From positions 38,102,390 to 38,166,389 of the forward strand of contig NC_030384.2 in NCBI RefSeq assembly GCF_001625215.2: a stretch of DNA of 64,000 bases. The letters are read 5' to 3'. This document shows, in pieces, positions 22,740 to 34,198 of the stretch; positions within the stretch are counted from its first letter, which is position 1, and each line of letters begins with the position of its first letter. The stretch comes from Daucus carota subsp. sativus (Eukaryota; Streptophyta; Magnoliopsida; Apiales; Apiaceae). The notes beneath the pieces are model-generated. The model saw nothing but the letters and a program-made list of their open reading frames with translations. It had not been told where the DNA came from and made no database searches. A program made the translations under genes and the position numbers.

Positions 22740-24454
22740 GATTTTCAGCATCAGACCAATCACACCAGCACACCACCTGATAAATCCTATAATCACTTGA
22801 TGTATTGATAATCGATAAAATAATATTTGTTATAAATTAATGTTTGAGAAATATTTTCTTTTTTTTGAACGAAGAAAAATATTTTCTTAATAAACATAAT
22901 AAAAGTATAAAATTTATAATTTGATAAGTTATAGATCTCAATCAATTGATAAAATATTTTTCTACTAATAATTTATAGATATGTATTTTTAATTTATTAT
23001 AAATTTTGTATATATTTTATAAAATTCATAACATTTTTACTTTTACTCGTCCTTAACAAAATTATAAATATATATGTATATAATATATATTATATATTCA
23101 TCTATTCTTTAAACTTTTATTTAGAAACTTAATTTTGTTTATTTATACACGAGACATGAAAATTTAATATAAAATAATGTCAAAAAAAGTAAAAAAGAAA
23201 CAAATAAATGCGTTCTTGCTTGTTATAAATTATACAAATTCTTGCGGAGCTCCAAAAAACGAAAAAAAAAAAAAGAAAAGAAAACAAGTTAACTTGTTCC
23301 AATTTTCCCTCTATCGAATTTTAATATCAGAATAACGAATATAGTCGGGTCAGGTTCACTTTTTAGCCTTTTCCATTAACGCTAAAAAAAAAAAATTGAC
23401 TCAGTTGTTACACAAAATATTTTCAATTTTCCAGGAAAAGAATAATATATTTGTTTATTAAAACAATTTTAAAAACTAATAATACGAATATTGAATCATA
23501 AATATACGTAAAATGTCAAGTAACTACGTCATAGATCAAATTGAACTGAAACTATTTATACTCGTACATGCTCAAAATTACTCTTATCTTGTTTTCATTA
23601 ATATATTTTACAAAGATTAAATTTACCAATGAAGCACGGGGCGGGTATTTATAATTAAAATTTTAATATCATTTATTAGTATTTTAATGTTAATGAATTA
23701 AATTTTAATTAAATTATATTAACCAAATGATTATATTTTCGCACGAAAATTTAGTTTTTACAATTTAGTATCTATTTATAAATATTTTTCTATTATTAAT
23801 ATGTGATAATTTATTATTCAATTAATTTTAAATCAGATTTTCTGTATTTCGTATATCCTCCAACGTATGAAAAGAGATATTTATCGCGTAACAGATAAGA
23901 TATAGAAAGGATTACGTAGTGATTCGTGTTTTTATTGTAGATATACATACAATTAATAACTAATTCAAAACAAAATTAGTTATTATTATCAACCAAGAAT
24001 TAAATAAAAAAATAAAATAGAGAAGCTTATTAAAAAAATGAACTTGTGTATGTCAATAATTTGATTGTATAAATATATACTTTTAATTATTGATGAAAAG
24101 TAAAATAAATAATATAAATAAGCATTTATAGCTTCTTACCTACAGAGATGGCAATCATGAAAATAAATTATACAGAGGAGTACGTTTTTTTATACCAAAT
24201 ATACGGAGTACGTTATTCATTAGCAGTCAATCTCATTTAATGTGTCACTGATACCACGTAGAAAAAGGCGGGTTAAAGAAGTAACTACTGATTACTGCAC
24301 AAAGTAATCTTTTACTGCATTTAGCAACACCCAAAATATAAGGCCATACAAATTATACTGTATCAACTTAGATTATCATTTTCCGGTTTTACTTAATTTG
24401 TCATTTATAATTAAAAAATTATCCCAAAATTTATTCGATTACTAATACGTCTCA

Positions 24455-24780
24455 AGAACATGGTTGGTTATAATTATTGGCTAGATTGGATCTATAATAT
24501 ATTATGTAAAATTTATTGAACTTCTAAGACATTGTGCTTCAATAATATAGACTATATTGGTTCACTATAATTTAAAAATGATATGTTATTAATATTTTAT
24601 ATATTTGTTAATAGAATATATCGGGTCAATATATTAATAAATGATGTGTAATTTTTCTACATATTTTTTATATAGGTCTATACAGATTCGACAAATATAG
24701 GTTTCCAAGATTGTCTAAAATAATAGAAAGGAATGTGTATGGTTGGAATGTGAATTTTTCAAAAAAATTGGTTATATTTT
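24455..24780. mobile_element. decayed MITE related to 22346-22739
   Basis: Follows the interior of that element for more than 200 bases (ggatctRtaaNacattatg..., gactatattggttNNctata, atgttattaatatttt), with the ends eroded (ggttggttata at the left). Confidence 0.6.
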
Positions 24781-24877
24781 TAATTTTTGACAATGAGCAC
24801 CACAGACCTAAACTAATTATTATGTTTTGCATGCTGTGTGACTGTGTGACGGAGAACACACTTAGTCACTTACCTCC

Positions 24878-25310
24878 ATGAACTATAAAGTTATTATAGG
24901 CTTGCAAGACGACTCTGGCACGACTACTTTTACTCTCCTCAACAATGATGCAGAACAACTTATAGACACTCCTATTTAGAGCATTGTAGTTGATCTAGGA
25001 CTGGTAGTAATTAATTTTACTCGTCAACACAGTGTTTTACCAGCAAAATCATATATAAAACCGCTTCTGTTATTATTAGATACTTACAATATAAACTTTA
25101 CCTGACATTCCTGCAGGGCAAAGTTATTGACGATAACCTCGTCATAGGAAAATAGTGTGTTTTCGAGGTGAAAGTGACATTTTATAATCGAGATGGGCAA
25201 TGCCGAATAACACCTCATAGAGATTCAGGGTCATCATCAACCATCAAAGGAGCTCACAACACTGATAATGCGGAACCTGGCGAGAATTTAAGACTTTGCT
25301 TTCTTCGTCA
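24878..25310 (+). pseudogene. RPA1-like (replication protein A large subunit) fragment
   Basis: Two stretches read as an RPA1 DNA-binding domain C: 24881-24970 (NYKVIIGLQDDSGTTTFTLL then NNDAEQLID) and 25115-25310 (GKVIDDNLVIGK, a stop codon TAG, then CVFEVKVTFYNRDGQCRI and a Ser-rich tail). A CAG acceptor stands before the second stretch, so the intron may be original. The in-frame stop, loss of the rest of the domain and absence of zinc-finger cysteines show it is broken. Plant Helitrons often carry RPA1-like genes, and a Helitron 3' end lies 750 bases further on. Confidence 0.65.
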
Positions 25311-25648
25311 TAGAACCTATTCACAATGATTATAAATATTATTCACAATGATTATAAATATTATTTTCGAACTTCGAAAAATATAACACGTACCTTCTCT
25401 TAGCAAACTTTCTCTTCACCTTTATTTAGATATTTGACTTCTCAATGTCACAACCAATTTATCAACATTTTCACAGCTTCTCCACTAAATTTGGATGGTG
25501 TGTTATCGAGAACTTGAACTTTCATATAAAGTCAAATAACATATAAATTCTTATAAAAATTATGATCTCGCAGTGGTTAACAATAAGCGATGATGGCTTT
25601 AGTTTTGTAGAGAGGGTAATCAGTTTGTTGTTGCTAACTTCTAATTAA

Positions 25649-25840
25649 GTCTTTTTTGGTTTGTAAAAAAATATTTAAATTTCCTTTGGTGTTATTGTTT
25701 GTGCAGTTCTGATTATATGTTGCACTTCCATTTCTTGACTAAGCTTCCTTTGGTTCGGTAAAAAAAAATTAAAGTTTCTTTTGGTGTTATTGTTTGTGTA
25801 GTTCTGGTTATATGTTACACTTTCTTTTCTTGACAATAGT
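25649..25840. repeat. 95-bp tandem repeat, two copies
   Basis: ttggtgttattgtttgtg recurs at 25686 and 25781 together with flanking ggttYgtaaaaaaa and gttctgRttatatgtt. No function apparent. Confidence 0.65.
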
Positions 25841-26036
25841 CTGTCTGGACAAATATGTTTTCGTCCCTTTTTTTCCTTGTTAAGTATGTACCATATCTTT
25901 CTTTAATCCTTAATTCTTTTGTATCAATTTAAGTGTGTACCACTTCAAATCAAAATACATCAACAATGATCATGATATACATTGTCAGAATACCAACATT
26001 CATATTCATCATACATAGTATGAGCAGACTGCAAAG

Positions 26037-26066
26037 GCCCGTGCCTCGCATGGGCTACAATGCTAG
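26037..26066 (+). mobile_element. Helitron 3' terminus
   Basis: A hairpin with 8-bp arms (gcccgtgc ctc gcatgggc, one G-T pair, 26037-26055) followed after 7 bases by CTAG at 26063-26066 and then T. Hairpin, short spacer and CTRR end are the defining 3' signature of Helitrons. The 5' TC end was not found, so the element's full extent is unknown; the RPA1-like pseudogene upstream probably belongs to it. Confidence 0.6.
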
Positions 26067-26602
26067 TATAATATTACAAAAGAAATTGAGTATATTTTAT
26101 CCGCATTTAGCATTTTTTGTTTGTTTTGGAAGATAAAGATAAAATTATGACTCTTATAATGGTAGAACATTGATATATGATGACTTAAAAAAAACCAAGA
26201 TAAAGGATATTTCAGTTTTAAAGAAAACTAAGATAAAGGATATTTTAATGAGGATTTGCATAAGTATAGAATGTGTATAAAGCAACACCCTATTTTTATT
26301 TCTTCACATCTCCCCCCAAAATCCAGTGTCTGTCATATTTTTTTCTCAATCCAGAGTAACTGTCATTCTTTATTTTTCAACAGCTTGAGGATTACAAACA
26401 TAAAAATTGTTCATGACATCCAGCGCCCTCTAGATCGGTGGAACCGGCAAATTTTACAAGGCATCTAACAGTAGAATTAAACCCTGTGAATCCCCTCGCA
26501 AATAAAGATACTATAGTGCAGTTTATTGAATGAGTTTCTTTCAGATTTTGAGAAAAAATGGCATTAGTCACCTTTTATTTTACAGCGATAATTTACGATG
26601 CC

Positions 26603-26734
26603 TTAAAATGCTAATTACCATATATAATAACAGGGCATATTAAAACCAAGAGACTCCGCTATACGGTTTCTTAATAAACCCTAAAAATGCTAATTACCAT
26701 ATGTATAATAACAGGGCATATTAAAACCAAGAGA
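26603..26734. repeat. tandem duplication across the end of the DUF1517 gene
   Basis: A segment of about 51 bases (aaaatgctaattaccatat ... aaaaccaagaga) occurs at 26603-26653 and again at 26683-26734, period about 80. The copy nearer the gene supplies its stop codon. Confidence 0.75.
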
Positions 26735-29700
26735 GTAGGCTTTTCTTAATTAACTTAACAGGTCTCATTAGAAGTCCGAAATCTCTACGAAGTTCTTGTT
26801 CCGATATACTGTCATTCTCTGTTTGTGGGGTCCACAGCACCTCAAGAGCCTGCATGTAAAATTACGTTCACATACGTATTGTTTTAAAATTTTGTATACT
26901 AGTAGTAAATTATGAGAGATGTACAATGTAAACTCACCTCTAAATTGCTCATTCGGATTAAACGAATCATTTGCAGTGCGATTTTAACGTCCAGCTTGTC
27001 CACAACTGGTGTATGCCACTTCACTGATGGAATCCAGTGTTCGCCATCAGCGAGCACCAACAACGTTACCTGGATAACCATATGTATAGCACAAATGTTT
27101 ATGGATTAACAACGTTAATTGAATAAGTACTACTGCAATTTATGTATACTGAAACTTCAAAGTCATTTGATATATAGTATAATACACATTGTAGAGTTTT
27201 AATCAGAAAAATTGCAAAATCTTTAAACTGGAAAGTGGTAATGGTTTCATGAGCTGAGATGAAATTACCACTGAATACTCATTGTCTATGCTGATAACGT
27301 TCCCTCCAAAATCCTTTTTACATATAACACCATCGACATTCACAAATGTCTCATCTTCTTTGTCAAATTTTGCAACCTCTGTCTCTAGAAATCCTCTGAA
27401 ACATGGTCTGCTATACTTTTCCATATCATCGTATTTTGCCTACAATATACCATGAGTTCATATGACCGCATAAAAAACATACTAACGAGAACATTAAACA
27501 TAAAAACATTAACATTGATGCTCAGGGGTCAGCAATCCAATATGTACATTTAAGTCGGCGACTCTCAAGAATTTACACACATCTCTGCTTATGTTGAAGA
27601 ACATAACAAGTCATGTGTTAGGCAAGCAATTTAAACTTCCGAAGCCATCAACACATTACGAGGACTGATAATAACCAAAGTCTCATCAGCACAATAAAAC
27701 AAGTACCAAAGTCTCATCAGTACAATTAAAACATGTATACCACTCTAATCCACCTTCCAAAATAGGACAAACGGAGCGTATTTGACTAATTTGCACCAAG
27801 TAAATCATAGAATTAAAACAGAAAACAGATATAATACAAATAAATGAGGATAAATATATATAATGTATAAAGAAGCATGCATCAGATGCAGAAAACTGTC
27901 ATATCACATAAAAGGAGAAAATAGTTGAGAGAGGGCAAAGTTAAAATATCTGAAGAAAGGAAAATAAAGGAGAAAGTGAACAAGCAGGGAAGTAACTGGA
28001 GTTGTGGTCTGTAGAAAAAAAATATCATGGCCACATAAAATACATATGAAACTTTACATAAATATGCCTGCCATGCATTTACCATTCAAAAACAAATGGG
28101 AAGTACTTGCCCCCATTGGCAAATCTGCAGCTGTAGGTGGGCGATATCTTGACTTGTCATAAAGTGTCTAGTTTCAAAAGTTTAATTGCAAAATACTATG
28201 CCATTAATTATGACACTTACAATACACAAGCGTTTCTTTACTTGTAAATTAAAAAACTGACTTGGAACTAATGAAAGTTGGTCTTCAGGGATAAGAATGA
28301 CCCCAATTAGACATATATTAAGAATAGAATATACACCAACTTACAAATAGATAAGCAAAATGGCAGGAATCATGATGCTCAAGTAGAGCTTTCACCACTT
28401 CTGCAACCAAAATATAAAGGAATGTCAAAGAAGCCGGACACAACACAGAAATGTTTGCCAGAATGCAATGTTTCTAAAAGAGTGACAACAATAAAATAAT
28501 TATCCTGATGGAAAGCATCTGGAATCTTAATAAAACTTCACATATTCTAATATTCTAATAACAATAAATAGTAATTCAGTGAACAGGTAGCAAATGGCAT
28601 AGTCATTTTCAGGGAGGATCTAATTTACTTCTAGCATGTTCACAACCTTATAAATGGACATTACTATCCAATAGCTAAAAGAAGATCATAAAGTCTGAGC
28701 ACATGCACATATTAGTTTGAGATACTTGCGTGTCATCAGATCTTTGATTTCAGCACAGGCATATATGGGTTGGTTCCGGTACAAACTGTCTCGTCGTACA
28801 ACCGTGCAAAAGTTTTGTTTAACACATATGTAATGTGGGTTCAACATCATTTATAGAATAATATATAAAATTTTATTGAATAAACATAATTTATAACAAA
28901 AATATACTCATAACATTTTATAATTTATTGAAAAACATTTTGCAACATTTTGATGAAAACTGATTGTTTTTTTTGTATAATGAGTGTTCTAACAAATATA
29001 TAACTTCAGTTCAACATCATCTGTAAAATAATATTATACTCGTGCTGAATCTAAATATATAAAATAAATTTACATTGATATGAATAAGAAAATCATATTA
29101 AATTGATAATATTTTATATTTTTATTATATTGGTGAACCCTTCAATGATAGTTAAGAATTATAAAATATTTATTAAACAAAATTTTAAATAGTGTTTAAC
29201 ACACTCTAAACTAAAAAAAAAAAGATTTTCATATTTTTATACCCAGATGTATAATTATATTGAAGAATTAAAGCTTGTGTATTCGATGCAATTTTAATTA
29301 TTATTTAATAAATGATGTTGAACCCACATTATATATGTGTTAAACAAAACAATTTCACGGTTGCACATTAGAAATGTTTATGGGTGAAAAACCTAGTAAC
29401 TCACCCACATGCCATTAGATCAAACAGTAATGGATGTTGTGTGACGTTGTACACACAGTGAATGTACTCAACTGCTTTTGTATACACACGCTGCCTGAAT
29501 CTACTCTGCTTGAATCTAATCAACTGCACCTACTACTATAACTTCATGGCCGTCTATTCCATTTGTGTGGTGATCATTTATTATAAATTATAGAATATTA
29601 TAAAAAAATTTACAAAATCTAATAGAGATCTTTAATACTCCCTCCGTCCCATTTTATGTGAGCTTATTTGACTTTCATGGAGATTAAAAAAAAGTAAAAT

Positions 29701-31868
29701 TAGTTGAAAAGTGTTGGATCTATCAAAATTTAATAATAGTTTAGAGATAGAGGAAAGTCGTGGGTGTCCCGGTGTTTATTTTAAAACACAATTAAATGGA
29801 ATAGAATATTGTTTACAAAATACACTATAATTTTGCAATAATAACTATTTTTTAAAAAATAAATATGATTTAGAACAAATTTATATATTAAACACTAATA
29901 ATTTTACGAAACAAAAAATAGTAATTTTATCTATAGGACATAGCTTTATCTAAAATACAATTATGTAAAGAACACTATTATATTTTACGGAACAAAATTA
30001 TATTTTGTTGAACACAATATTAAACTTGCATTTAAATTTATTTATTAATAAAAGTTTTTTGATATAATTTTATCTTTTTGTGGAACACAATCTGAATTCT
30101 GTACATCATATTAACATTAGTTTACATAACACTTATTTATGTACTCAACTTTCTATAGTTTTACTAAACATTGTACTTATACTTAAGATAATTTCATTTT
30201 TATACATATATTATATTTAGCATATTAGAATTGTAAATTAAAAACAGGAAAAAAATAGATGTTATCTATTCTATTTGCCTGGGTTGTACAATCAGCATAT
30301 AATACAATTATGTATAGAACACTTTTATATTTTACAGAACACAATATTAATTTTGCATTAAAGTTTATTTATTTTTAAAATTTATTTGATGTAATATCAT
30401 TTGTTATAGAACACAATCCAAATTTTACATCATACTAGTATTTGCTTACAGAACAATGTTATATGTACTCAACTTTATATATTTTTACAGAACATTGTAC
30501 TTGTACTTAAGATAATTTTATTTCTATACATAGTATTCTATTTAGTATGTTAGAACTGTAAATTAAAAGTATGTAAGAACACTGTTATATGTACTCAAAT
30601 TTATTGTATTTTCAATTAGTATGTTACAACTACTGGTTATCTGTTCTATTTGTCTCGGTAGTACAACAGTATATCATGGTTGGAATTTGAATTAAATAAA
30701 CAACTTCTGTTGTAATTTTTAAATGCTACACACGTGTGTCAAATTAGTTCCAAGGTTACCCATTTAAGCGGTTCCTCACTGAGCCTTCCCCTATATGCTA
30801 TATGCTATATATGTGTGTGTGTGTGTGTGTAGATATATAAGGAAAACAGATTTACCACTTGAAAAAAGAGGGACAATAAGAACGTGTACCTTTCTTAAGG
30901 TTGTTTAAACCCTTTATGGTGTATGTGTCCGCAGTTCCAGCAATTCTATTTAACTTCCTTTGCAATTCTCGCTTCTTGTCTAGAATCCCAACCTTAAAAT
31001 AAACATATGTATCCAGATAAAGATTAATAATTATACATATCTAGTAATAGACATTACAAAGTCAATTGTCCACTAAAATGTACCAAACCTGAACCATAAG
31101 CACACTTCCCATTCTAATGTCCGCCACCTCTGTTTTGCAATCAGAATTTTGATGCTTGCCCTCTTTGATTACAAAAAGTATAAACACTATGCATATTATA
31201 ACCCAGACTGGTTTAGGAATTGTGGCAGAGTGGCACGTGCATTTACAAGGACTGTGGCCCTTGCGATTACTATTAGAAGTCAATAAGTTGGTGCCATTAT
31301 TAACATCACTACTACTACTATCGAGCTCACTCTTTTTTTCTTTAAAGCAACTGCAATTAGTACAGGTTATACTATTCTCTTGGTAATAGTTGCGACGACG
31401 ACGTCTTCTACAACTTGCGAATGAGGATGAACTAGTCCTAAAAGGCCTTGATGATGAACTAGAACTCGACGACCGAGAACTAGACCTAGAAGATGATCCC
31501 ATTCTACCATAAGAAACAGCAAGTGCAGGATGTTGGGTAAAGAATAAAGACATAAACGTAGCAGCTAAAAGTACTAATGAAGAAGCCAGCATTCTCCGAA
31601 AATAATAACAATAATAAGTTTGATGATCATCGTAATTGAAAAGATTGCAAATTGAAGAAATAGTATTGGGACTTGAACTGGTTGTCAATCTAGAATTTGA
31701 AATCGATTTATAATCGAGAAAAGGAGTTGTAATGTTAGATAAAATTGAAGTAAATTTAGGAATAAAGTTAGAACGAAGAAAGTAAATTGAAGGTGGCAAT
31801 GTGATTGTCGACCGGCGTACCGGACAAAATTTCCATCTCAAGTCAGCTGATACGGAGGATATCGCCAT
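26721..31868 (-). CDS. DUF1517 plastid membrane protein (FLAP1-like family)
   Basis: Six coding exons, all phases consistent: 31868-31089, 30992-30890, 28400-28345, 27439-27269, 27069-26938 and 26849-26721; 456 residues. The first ATG in frame is at 31868. N-terminus: Ser/Thr/Arg-rich chloroplast transit-like region, then a hydrophobic segment ending in PALAVSYGRMGSSS (about 95-120), a Ser run, a cluster of basic residues, a Cys cluster (TCTNCSCF and later CKCTCH), a second membrane segment (VWVIICIVFILFVI) and the conserved DUF1517 body: SVLMVQVGILDKKRELQRKL, EVVKALLEHHDS, DETFVNVDG, NEYSVVTLLVLADG and ALEVLWTPQTENDSISEQEL. Relatives in Arabidopsis sit in thylakoid or envelope membranes and affect acclimation to fluctuating light. 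The Cys cluster replaces the usual Gly-rich stretch. Intron 2 is 2489 bp and full of repeats. Confidence 0.87.
28799..29363. mobile_element. inverted-repeat element in intron 2 of the DUF1517 gene
   Basis: 565 bp. The left end (caaccgtg, then ttttgtttaacacatat and gtgggttcaacatcattta) returns inverted at the right end (aaatgatgttgaacccac, atatgtgttaaacaaaa, cacggttg). Arms are about 60 bases with few mismatches. Interior AT-rich with no frame. Confidence 0.75.
29638..29700. mobile_element. Stowaway/Mariner-like MITE end (single)
   Basis: ctccctccgtcccattttat is the characteristic end of plant Stowaway elements. The opposite end was not found nearby, so this is a truncated copy or one broken by later insertion. 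Confidence 0.5.
29942..30660. repeat. long imperfect tandem repeat in intron 2 of the DUF1517 gene
   Basis: Two copies of roughly 340 bases plus a partial third. Landmarks repeat in order: acaattatgtaNagaacact, gaacacaatatta, gaacacaatcNNaattNtacatcata, atgtactcaact, aacattgtactt. Copies start near 29942 and 30294; the partial copy starts near 30565. Confidence 0.65.
30812..30830. repeat. GT dinucleotide microsatellite
   Basis: tgtgtg run of 19 bases in intron 2 of the DUF1517 gene, 60 bases from the donor of exon 2. Confidence 0.9.
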
Positions 31869-32411
31869 AATCGATGCTAATTTTATCTGATTATCTCCGG
31901 ATACACACACCAAACCCTAACCAGGGTTGATAATGTACCGCACATTATTTGAATTTATATTGGGCTGAACGCCACTACGCCGGTGATCAAATTCCCGGAC
32001 CGTTTGGGAAAAAATAATAATACTATAGCAAGTTTAAAAATGTCTTGACTTTCACTGGGGAAAAAAAATGCCTTGACTTTCTTGAAAAAAAAAAGGAAAA
32101 AGATGTTTTGATTTTTTAAACGGAGATTTCATCAATTTTCATCGATAAAAAGCTCTGAATCAATTAATTTTTTTTTAATTTATTCTCATTTTCCTAATAA
32201 TACTCTCCATCGGATCTTTTCCTAGATGTTACATCGACTCATTTTCAAGATTTTAATTCAAAGATAAATTAATTGAAGTCATTGACGAGCGACTGCGATT
32301 CAAGTTTAGCCACATCCGGTGTCTACATTTATTTATATTCGAAAGGATAAATATCGTGTGAATTGACCCCACGAGGATCATATGAGTTCAAAATCTTTCG
32401 AGTGCTTTTAA

Positions 32412-33574
32412 GGATCTGTTTGGGAGTGCTGTTAAAAATTGCTGTGCGGTCAGAAAAAGTGCTGGTAAAAAAAGTGTTGCTGTGAAAATCAGATAACTGT
32501 TTGGTAATATTTTTGATATTTGCTTATATTAAGTTATAATATAAAAAAAATATTTTTTGTTGTGAGGTTTGATATTGAAATTTGTAACAGCTTCCTGCAA
32601 AAGCTGAAAGCAGCTTTTTCCAAAAGCATGGGAGGTAGGGGTGAACACGGGTTGGGTCGGTCGGGTTAGGGGCAATAAAATGACCCGACCCAATTAGTTC
32701 GGTTTATAAAAAATCAACCCATTCACCGAAAAAAATATACATAACCCAACCTTGCTAATTAAAATTTGGGTTGGGTTGGTTCGGTTTGGGTCGGGTTTTA
32801 CAAGCAAAAAGAAGAATTCACAAATTATATAAGGGCAGTTCTAGTTTTAGCATCTGGTGAATTGTAAATTAATTTACAAGTTGATCTGCCATTCAACAGT
32901 CCGTTAAGTGAGGATTTTAAAAAAACAGAAAACTATGCTGTAAGAAAATATGCAGGACATCTAGTTATTCATATACAGACTCAACTTCTATCTAATCAAA
33001 TGAAGCTGAGCAGACCCTATGCTATGACAGAAATCTATTCCACATTCTATTCCATATTCAAAGTTTAATGTAAGGAACTACTAGCATATTTGCCAGGTCA
33101 TTATGATCTATTATAGACACTTAAATGGAATAACAGCAAGCATTATTATCCAACAGAGATTAATTAAGCATCAAATTAATTTGTTATTAGGCCTGGAAAT
33201 ATTGGACATGTGAATAATATGTTTATTTAATTATTTTTATATAAACGGGTTGGGTTGGGTTGGTTAAGGGTTAAAATGTGTTAAACCCTAACCCAACCCA
33301 ATTTATTCGGGTTTTTTGAAAATCAACCCATTTAATAAGAGGTTTCGAACGGTTCGGTTTAATCGGGTGAAAAAAGGGTTGGTTTGGGTCGGGTTTTGCG
33401 GTTTGGGTTGGTTTTGTTCACCCCTAATGGGAGGACATGCTTTTTCTAAAAGCAGCTTTTCAGCCAAAAGCTGCTGTTCTAAAAAGCTGCTTTGAGATTT
33501 ACCAAACAGTTTTTCACCTGCTTTTCCGCAAAAAACTGCTGTTACTGTCTGCAACAGCAACCCCAAACAGTACC
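32412..33574. mobile_element. hAT-like MITE (outer element), interrupted
   Basis: Ends ggatctgtttgggagtgctg (left) and, inverted, ggtactgtttggggttgctg (right); interior with many agctgctttt/aaaagcagct copies in both directions. A second copy of the same family lies at 52977-53329. The element is split at 32635/33427 by the inner element; without it, it would be about 365 bp, close to the other copy. Confidence 0.75.
32636..33426. mobile_element. inner hAT-like element with perfect 8-bp target duplication
   Basis: 791 bp, beginning taggggtgaaca and ending tgttcacccctaa, flanked by ATGGGAGG at 32628-32635 and 33427-33434. The 8-bp target duplication and short inverted ends are those of the hAT superfamily. 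Both flanks are rich in gggttgggtcgg-type repeats (and complements), common in such elements. No transposase. Confidence 0.8.
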
Positions 33575-34198
33575 TAAATGTGCTTGTCATATATGTTCTT
33601 TGTTATCGGTTATATATTTCTTAATTGAATTTTGTGATTAGATATAAAATACTTTATATTGCAAATTGTGTTCTATACTTGAATCTTTAGTTTTAATTAT
33701 CATGTTCCTTTCGAGGAAGTGTCAGTTGATGGTTTTTGTATCATTATTACGATTTCATTTATCGTTTATTAAACGATTGTGCCATTTTGATGTAAGTTTT
33801 AGAAACTTCTTTAGATTTACATTATTTGACATTTTTTAAGTTAGTTATACTTAGAAAATTTTTGCACATACAAAGCCCGTAAATTGGTTAATTTAAAAAA
33901 CTATTGTACATAATTGAGCATGTAAATTGAACCCAATACATCATTTATAATATTTTTTATAATGTAAGATAATTAATTTTCTAAATGGCTATTACACTGT
34001 TTAGTCCGTCGCAAAAAGAATACTTATTAAAAATTATAAGCTTAAGTCCATTTTTGTTTAAACTTTTTTATATAAAAGATTCGTCGATTACCCTGTAAAG
34101 AAAATATTTTTAACACATATACCCACAGCTACAAACATCAATCATATATCTGTGCGTTGATTTGATATGATTTTTGGGTTTTGCGGCAAGAACAAGTG

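Larger units (their letters stand above)
22240..26720. other. gene-free transposon-rich interval
   Basis: Very AT-rich. It contains two related MITEs, a decayed Helitron end with an RPA1-like pseudogene, a 95-bp tandem repeat (25649-25840), a 23-bp direct repeat (about 25320-25366), and otherwise sequence in which I see nothing. Confidence 0.5.
31869..34198. other. divergent upstream region of the DUF1517 and J-domain genes
   Basis: About 2.3 kb between two genes transcribed away from each other. Next to the DUF1517 start are leader-like sequences (ccaaaccctaacc on the plus strand). Most of the centre is the nested transposon at 32412-33574. The remainder is AT-rich with nothing recognisable. 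Confidence 0.5.

Noticed and set aside
31869-31913. N-terminal extension of the DUF1517 protein
   Set aside because: No ATG in the extension; the first ATG is at 31868.
33303-33590. A 95-codon minus-strand frame near the nested hAT element
   Set aside because: It crosses the boundary between inner and outer transposon, so it cannot be an old gene.
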